A stretch of 11,347 nucleotides of DNA from Candolleomyces eurysporus. Its lineage: Eukaryota; Basidiomycota; Agaricomycetes; Agaricales; Psathyrellaceae. The stretch's first letter is position 1. Each line of letters starts with the position of its first letter. This document shows positions 6,465-11,347 of this stretch, piece after piece. A program made the position numbers and the translations under genes. The stretch lies in contig JANBPK010001773.1 in NCBI GenBank assembly GCA_027579435.1, forward strand, positions 1 through 11,347, in the 5' to 3' direction. The notes under the pieces are model-generated. The model saw nothing but the letters and a program-made list of their open reading frames with translations, was not told the DNA's origin and searched no databases.

Positions 6465-9400
6465 GGGTACAATTCTTTGGGCGGAATGGTGCCGCAGCCC
6501 CGAACGCTGGCGCTTCGACTGCGAGATCAAACGCCGGCGTGACGGATGGGGGACGCACTGCGGAGGCAGGCCCCTCCTCTAATAGAAAGGCTTTCAAACG
6601 CAGCACATCATTCGACAAAGACCTCGCAGTCCTGTCTGCAACATACCTGCTTCAAGACAATCCAAGGATTAAGGAGGCCATTGTGTTGATCAATCGAATT
6701 CGAGAAAAGGACGATAACGATATGGTGCGATTGTCAGGCTGACCTATCTATGGTGCTAGCTGCTCATTATATGTCATATCACAGTTAGGCTCCACTATCG
6801 CCAAATGTGCCGTCGTCTGTGTCGAATTGGCCCGACTCGCAGAAGGTGATCCCCAGAGTGCGCAAGCCGCCGTTGACGACTTTCTCCGGTACGTTTGGCT
6901 TATAACAGTTGATACCTTATCAGGGCACTCATAATGCGTATGAAAGAATTATCAACGTGGTTAATGATTTCAATTACGACGGTGAAGCGGTGGAAGGACT
7001 TCGTGCCCAAGTGAATGAGTCGATAATTGCCTTGAAGGCAGGTTCATTGATCTCCGAGTTGCAAACGTAGCCAACAATCGAGCTCTAGGCCTCCCATCCT
7101 TCGTTGCGCTTCACCAACCAAAAGGTGCTGCGTGGATTATCTGGGCCTCTCGTTGCAATTCTTGGCTCCGGTATCACGATACTTGAAGTCCTCAAGGAAG
7201 CCAGTGAAGCGATCGACGCTGTTCCATTTTTGAAACCGATTTTTGCTAGCGTGACAGCTCTTCTTAGTTCCGCTCAGGTATGCATTCATATGATAAGAAA
7301 TTCAATCCAGACTTTCATTGAAGTTTATCCCAGCAAACCCAATTCAATTATAGTCAAATGGAGTCTCTCGCTTCCATGGCTGGAGAATTCGCGTTGAGCC
7401 TCGCGGAAACTTGTTCAATGCTGACGAGCGTTCCGGCGGAGGTGGAAAGACTGATTAACAGGTTCGACAGGTACGCCTATCATATCCTCATGAGATGCTA
7501 TCAGACTTATCTCGAATAGGCAGCTGCGTGAAGTCGTCGAGCGATGTGAAGAGCTCAATCGCAAACCGTTTCTCTGGTGCTTCCTCCAAAATTCAAACTA
7601 TAAAGAAGACCTTATGAAGTTGAACAACGACCTCGATGCCGCGGTGAAACAGTTTCAGGTTTGCCCTATCGCTCTGTCAGTCCATTCATAGGTCTTACTA
7701 GGTCTGGATGCAGAACACGAATTTGATTACCCTCCAGGCCAATGTTGAGCGTATCGTCGTCAAAATGGGTAAGCCAGGCATTACTCGTAGTAAGAATAGC
7801 TTTGACCATATGCTCCAGATCAAATGGCACTCGAAACCCTCCCAAAGCATCCTGACGTTAGCGCGCTGCTAAGTGAATATATGCCGGAAAGTCGTCCATT
7901 CGACATCGAGAAAATATGCATCTGGATACAGAGTTCAACCGAACTCATGTTCTTGATCTATGGAGCAGCCGGTTTGGGGAAATCGACCCTCACTCACCAC
8001 CTTTCCCAACGGTTTCGATCAGCCGGTCGTTTGGCTGCGTCGATATTTCTCAGTGCCTTTCCTTCATTGGATAACTTGGGTCCCGAGACCGTCATCAAAA
8101 CGCTATCAGCCGAGATTGGGAGAACTCACCCTCGCGCAATTCCAAAGATTGTGGAAGCGATCAACGATTGCAATGGTCTGTCGTTGCAGGATCACGTCGA
8201 GAGGTTTATCCTGAACCCATTGCGATCTCTGCGGTACCCGCATTCGCTCATAATCATTGTGGACGCTCTAGACGAGTGGAAAGCCCACCCCATCTTTATC
8301 AAGGTACTCGCTCTCCTCAACTCGGAAACCTCCGTGGTCCAATTCATTGTCACCAGCCGACTGAATCCCTGCAATCCTCGCCTCCGAGAGTTCGACGAAA
8401 TCGTCATGGAGACTTATCCTCTCCAAACAGTGACGAAAGATGTCGTCAAGACTTTTCTGCGTCACCACTTCGAGTATATTGAATGGGACTTTGGGAGAAA
8501 ACCTGACGATCACGACATTGAAAAGCTCGCGGAGCTTTCGGACGGCTTCCTTGTCTGGGCAGCAACCGTTTGCTCGCTACTTTCGCATCAATTCAGCGAA
8601 TATACCCCCCACGCCATCCTCCGCGGAATTCTGGCCATGGAACAGAAAGTGGGAGGAAGTGAACAGCTCGTACAGCTATATCGCAATGCCATTACCCGCT
8701 TGTTTCCATCGCCTGTTGACCAGAAGCACCTTCAACGTTTTCTTGGAGCAATCATTGTCCTCCAGGAGGCCCTTTCCGTATACGATTTTTCATCCCTCGC
8801 AGGAATGCCTCCAAACCTCGTGACCAAGATCCAATCAGCCCTCTCGGCCCTGCAATTACGTGCACCCCCAAACAACGAATCGAAAACGATGGTGTACCCA
8901 GCGACACTCCTTTTCCACCAATCTTTTCTCGAATACGTTCAAGATACATCGTCCACACCAGATAAGGGCATAACAATCTCAACTTTCGATTCCCATTCAG
9001 TTCTGGGGCTGGCGTGCCTCAAGTCTCTCCATGACTTTCTACCGATGACCCAAGAATTGATTTCCTCTTTCCGGCTTCACGGAATTCGCCAGTACGCCGT
9101 CAAGTTCTGGCCTGCGCACGTAGCCGCCGGAACCCTTCGTTCGCAGGAGCAGTGGTCACAAACGCCTCACTGTTTAACCCTGCAACAAACATCGATTGAA
9201 TCTCTGAAGCAATGGGCAACATTGTTTTTGAGGGCTGTGAAACCGGAAGCTCCCTCAGAGGATTTCCACTGCGATGGTGAATCTACTGCAGAGGTTCTGC
9301 GTGCTCTGGCCGCTCGCATCGAGAAAGGCGATCGAGGTGGTACCCCGCACTTGGAAGGGAAATGTCTAGAAGTAGCTGTACGGGCTGAAGGAAGCCGCGA

Positions 9401-11347
9401 CGAACTTTGGGAGGACTTGGGCGATCATTACAGCAAAATGTCAGCGAAGACCGGGGGTCTCAGGGAGTACGATGAAGCGGTGGCGGCATACGATCATACA
9501 CTTACGCTTCGTCCAGCTCCCCACCCACGTCGTTCTCAAGCTCTTAGCGACCTTGCCCAGGCACTCTTATTCCGCTTCGAACAAAAAGGCGACATTGCTG
9601 ATCTCAACAACGGGGTTGAACTGCATTCTGAAGCGCTTACACTCCGACCAGAACCCCACCCCGGCCGCCCCGACTCCCTCGAAAAGTATGCGAATGCCCT
9701 CCGTCTTCGTTTCGACCAAAAGGGCGATATCCCTGACTTGGTCGAAGCTATTTCCTGCAATCGTGCAGCACTCGCGCTCCGCGATGTCTCGGACGAAGAC
9801 CGTTCTTATACCCTCAACAACCTCGCTACGGTCCTTCACCGGTGCTTCTGGTATACCGACGACATTAACATGCTCAACGAAGCTATTTCGGTGCATCGTG
9901 ACCTGGTGGCACTCCGCCCGCCGCCTCATCCTGATCGCTCGTGCTCTCTGAACAACCTCGCCAATGTCCTTCATTCTAGACTCAGATTTGAAGGTGGACT
10001 CGGACAAGGGAATTGTATTGGTGACCTTGAAGAGATAATAGCCATGCATCGGGAAGCGCTCATTTGCTGTACAGCATCCTTCTCAAACCGTCTGCTTTAC
10101 CAGGAGAACCTTGCAGTTACGCTTCGGGATTACCATGGCGAAGGCGGAAGCATCGAGGCCCTTGGAGAAGCAATCTCACTACTTCGAGAAACACTTGCAC
10201 TCCGCCCAGCGGCATATGCAGGCCGCTCCTATCTCCTCTGTAGCCTCGGACAGGCGCTCCAATATCGCCACCAAGTAGACAGTGATATCAAGGCTATTCA
10301 GGAGGCAATTTCAGTGCATACTCAAGCACTTGAATTGCGACCACCACCCCACCCGCAGCGCTCTACATCCCTTAACAATCTTGCGGTTGCCATATTATCC
10401 CGGTTCAAGCACACAGGCGATGCAGACGACCTGGAACACACAATCTCACTGAACCTTGAAGCACTCGCGCTTCGGCCACCGCCCCACCCTGACCGCTCTT
10501 CGTCGTTCTACAACCTTGCCATTTGCTTTAGGACCCGCTTCGAGAAACACGGAAATATTAACGACCTCGAGGAAGCCATCACCAGAAGCCGTGAATCACT
10601 GAAGTTGAGGCCAGCACCTCATCCGGATCGCCCCTCATCTCTTCACAACCTTTCCATTTGTCTCAAGTCTCGTTTCGAGAAGCGCGGAACTATCGGCGAC
10701 CTCGACGAAGCTATCACAACAAATCGTGAATTATTCGAATCGAGCCCGGCATCTCATCGGGATCGCCCCTCATTCCTCCACAGTCTCGCCCGTTGCCTCG
10801 TGTCCCGTTTTGAAAAGACGTTCACAATGCACGACATTGACGAGGCGATAGCAATAAGCCACGAAGCGCTTGAAATGACGCCCGAGCCTCACCCAGATCA
10901 TCCCTCGGCCCTTTTCACCCTTGCTTTTTGCTTCATGTCTCGCTTCGAGAAATACGGAAACGTTGAAGATCTCGAGCAGGCAATCACCAAAAATCGCGAG
11001 GCACTTGAGTTAAGGCGGGCGCCTCATGAACGCTCTTTATCCCTCTACAATCTCGCCCTGTGTATTATGTCTCGATTCAAGAAATATTGCGACATCGCAG
11101 ACCTTGAGGAAGCAATTTCCAAAACTCGGGAAGCAATTGAACTGCAACCAGCACCTCATCCTGATCGCTCTTCGTCTTTGTACAGCCTTGCCTCGTGCCT
11201 CATGTCCCGATTCGAGAAATATTCCGACCCCGCCGACCTCGAAGAGGCCATTTCAAAAAACCGTGAAGCACTTGAGCTGCAGCCAGCACCTCACCCTGAG
11301 CGCTCTTTGTCACTGCACAACCTTGCCTTGTGTCTCATGTCCCGATT
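6254..11347 (+). CDS. NLR-like protein: helical-bundle N-terminus, NACHT, TPR array (3' end outside window)
   Basis: Proposed exons: 6254-6724, 6785-6888, 6947-7037, 7089-7277, 7334-7470, 7520-7658, 7702-7768, 7819-11347+, giving 1575 residues with no stop. Exons 4-8 join in frame with good GT..AG sites (introns of 56, 49, 43 and 50 nt). Joins 2-3 (AAG acceptor) and 3-4 (GC donor) are weak. Domains: Ser/Pro-rich disordered region (about 1-110); helical segment of unknown family (about 115-222); four-helix bundle resembling MLKL/HeLo-like NLR N-termini (about 230-400); NACHT with Walker A GAAGLGKST (448-456), Walker B LIIIVDALDE (543-552) and VTSR (577-580); HQSFLEYV (766-773) and YAVKFWPAHV, both typical of the region after NACHT; then a TPR-like array from residue 950. 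Inferred role: sensor and switch for a programmed-death or antiviral/allorecognition response. The missing C-terminus may be more TPR units or a CHAT protease. The first three exons could be misassigned. Confidence 0.85.
7038..7088 (+). other. Proposed GC-AG intron (weak splice join)
   Basis: The frame carrying residues up to LK (ending 7037) hits a TAG at 7068, while the helical-bundle frame is open from just after a TAG at 7086-7088. The only phase-compatible join of ordinary intron length found uses AAG|GCAGGT as donor and CTCTAG as acceptor (51 nt). GC-AG introns are rare but real in fungi. A frame-breaking mutation or assembly error is the alternative. Confidence 0.35.
7089..7818 (+). 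other. Coding segment for an MLKL/HeLo-like four-helix bundle (within the second NLR)
   Basis: Exons 4-7 encode about residues 223-400, predicted almost wholly helical. ILEVLKEASEAI and VPFLKPIFASVTALLSSAQ resemble the first helices of basidiomycete MLKL_NTD-like domains. The segments with RFDRQLREVVERCEELN and DLMKLNNDLDAAVKQFQ match the later helices, where a charged final helix leads straight into NACHT. In MLKL and fungal HeLo/HELL proteins this type of bundle oligomerises and damages membranes. The assignment rests on pattern and position, not on a profile search. Confidence 0.55.
7962..8360 (+). other. NACHT NTPase core of the second NLR (Walker A to VTSR)
   Basis: The P-loop GAAGLGKST binds ATP phosphate, and VDALDE supplies the Mg-binding Asp and the neighbouring acidic residues. 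Both are intact, so nucleotide switching should be possible. It differs from the first gene's GAAGSGKSA and IDCLDEC, which places the two proteins in different fungal NACHT subgroups. Confidence 0.85.
9468..11347 (+). repeat. TPR-like array: 13 complete and 1 partial 45-residue (135-bp) units
   Basis: Units start at 9468, 9603, 9738, 9873, 10026, 10161, 10296, 10431, 10566, 10701, 10836, 10971, 11103 and 11238. The consensus has two helices: DLEEAIxxxREALxLRP, then a PHPDR turn, then SxSLxNLAxxLxSRFEKxGD. All units are 45 residues except unit 4 (51; six-residue Gly-rich insertion) and unit 12 (44; one codon lost at the PHPDR turn). Units 5 and 6 have lost much of the turn. By hand count units 13 and 14 share about 82% of nucleotides over 110 positions and 29 of 36 residues, while units 1 and 14 share 16 of 36 residues. 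This extended TPR type is a protein-interaction scaffold. Confidence 0.9.

Noticed and set aside
6889..6923. 35-nt intron ending at CAG 6923
   Set aside because: It is shorter than every other intron here, and joining exon 2 there puts the following codons in a frame with an early stop.
7104..7397. 97-codon plus-strand frame as a separate small gene
   Set aside because: It starts at TTG, has no ATG at its head, and its first part is exon 4 of the second NLR; the rest reads into the intron after 7277.
9567..10049. 160-codon minus-strand open frame, and an overlapping 159-codon plus-strand frame at 9472-9951
   Set aside because: Both are shadows of the TPR array in other frames; the repeat structure belongs to the continuous frame from 7819 to the window end.

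Overview
The window looks like accessory DNA from a mushroom-type basidiomycete (Agaricomycetes). The evidence is short spliceosomal introns (about 43-65 nt) with GT..AG ends, a gag gene of the kind found in basidiomycete Ty3/gypsy elements, and two NACHT-domain NLR-like (STAND) genes with wording typical of Agaricomycete families. No tRNA, rRNA, CRISPR array or bacterial-type operon is visible. Five ambiguous bases (N) indicate a draft assembly.

Layout. (1) 1-1062, minus strand: the first 354 codons of a retrotransposon gag, running off the left edge, with a promoter/leader-like zone to about 1675 (TATA-like site, pyrimidine-rich sense strand, possible 49-nt leader intron, ACGCG cluster, G-tract). 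(2) about 1676-3176: 1.5 kb with no supportable gene; it holds a dense G-run segment at 2281-2325 and, just before the first NLR gene, a TATA-like site and two back-to-back inverted repeats. (3) 3177-5420, plus strand: a complete four-exon NACHT protein (688 aa) with a basic N-terminus and a very acidic C-terminal tail, but no WD40, ankyrin or TPR array. (4) 5421-6253: 0.83 kb intergenic. (5) 6254-11347, plus strand, running off the right edge: a second, multi-exon NLR of at least 1575 residues. It has a low-complexity N-terminus, a helical bundle resembling the MLKL/HeLo-like N-termini of fungal NLRs, a NACHT domain, and thirteen complete plus one partial 45-residue TPR-like repeats.

The two NLR genes are head-to-tail on the same strand and use different NACHT subfamilies and different sensor ends, so they are not a simple tandem duplication. 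By analogy with characterised fungal STAND proteins, the second gene would couple a repeat-based sensor to an ATP-driven switch and an N-terminal cell-death-type effector. In Agaricomycetes this repeat type often precedes a C-terminal CHAT protease domain; that part, if present, lies outside the window. Exon models were built by hand; the junctions around exons 2-4 of the second gene are the weakest part.
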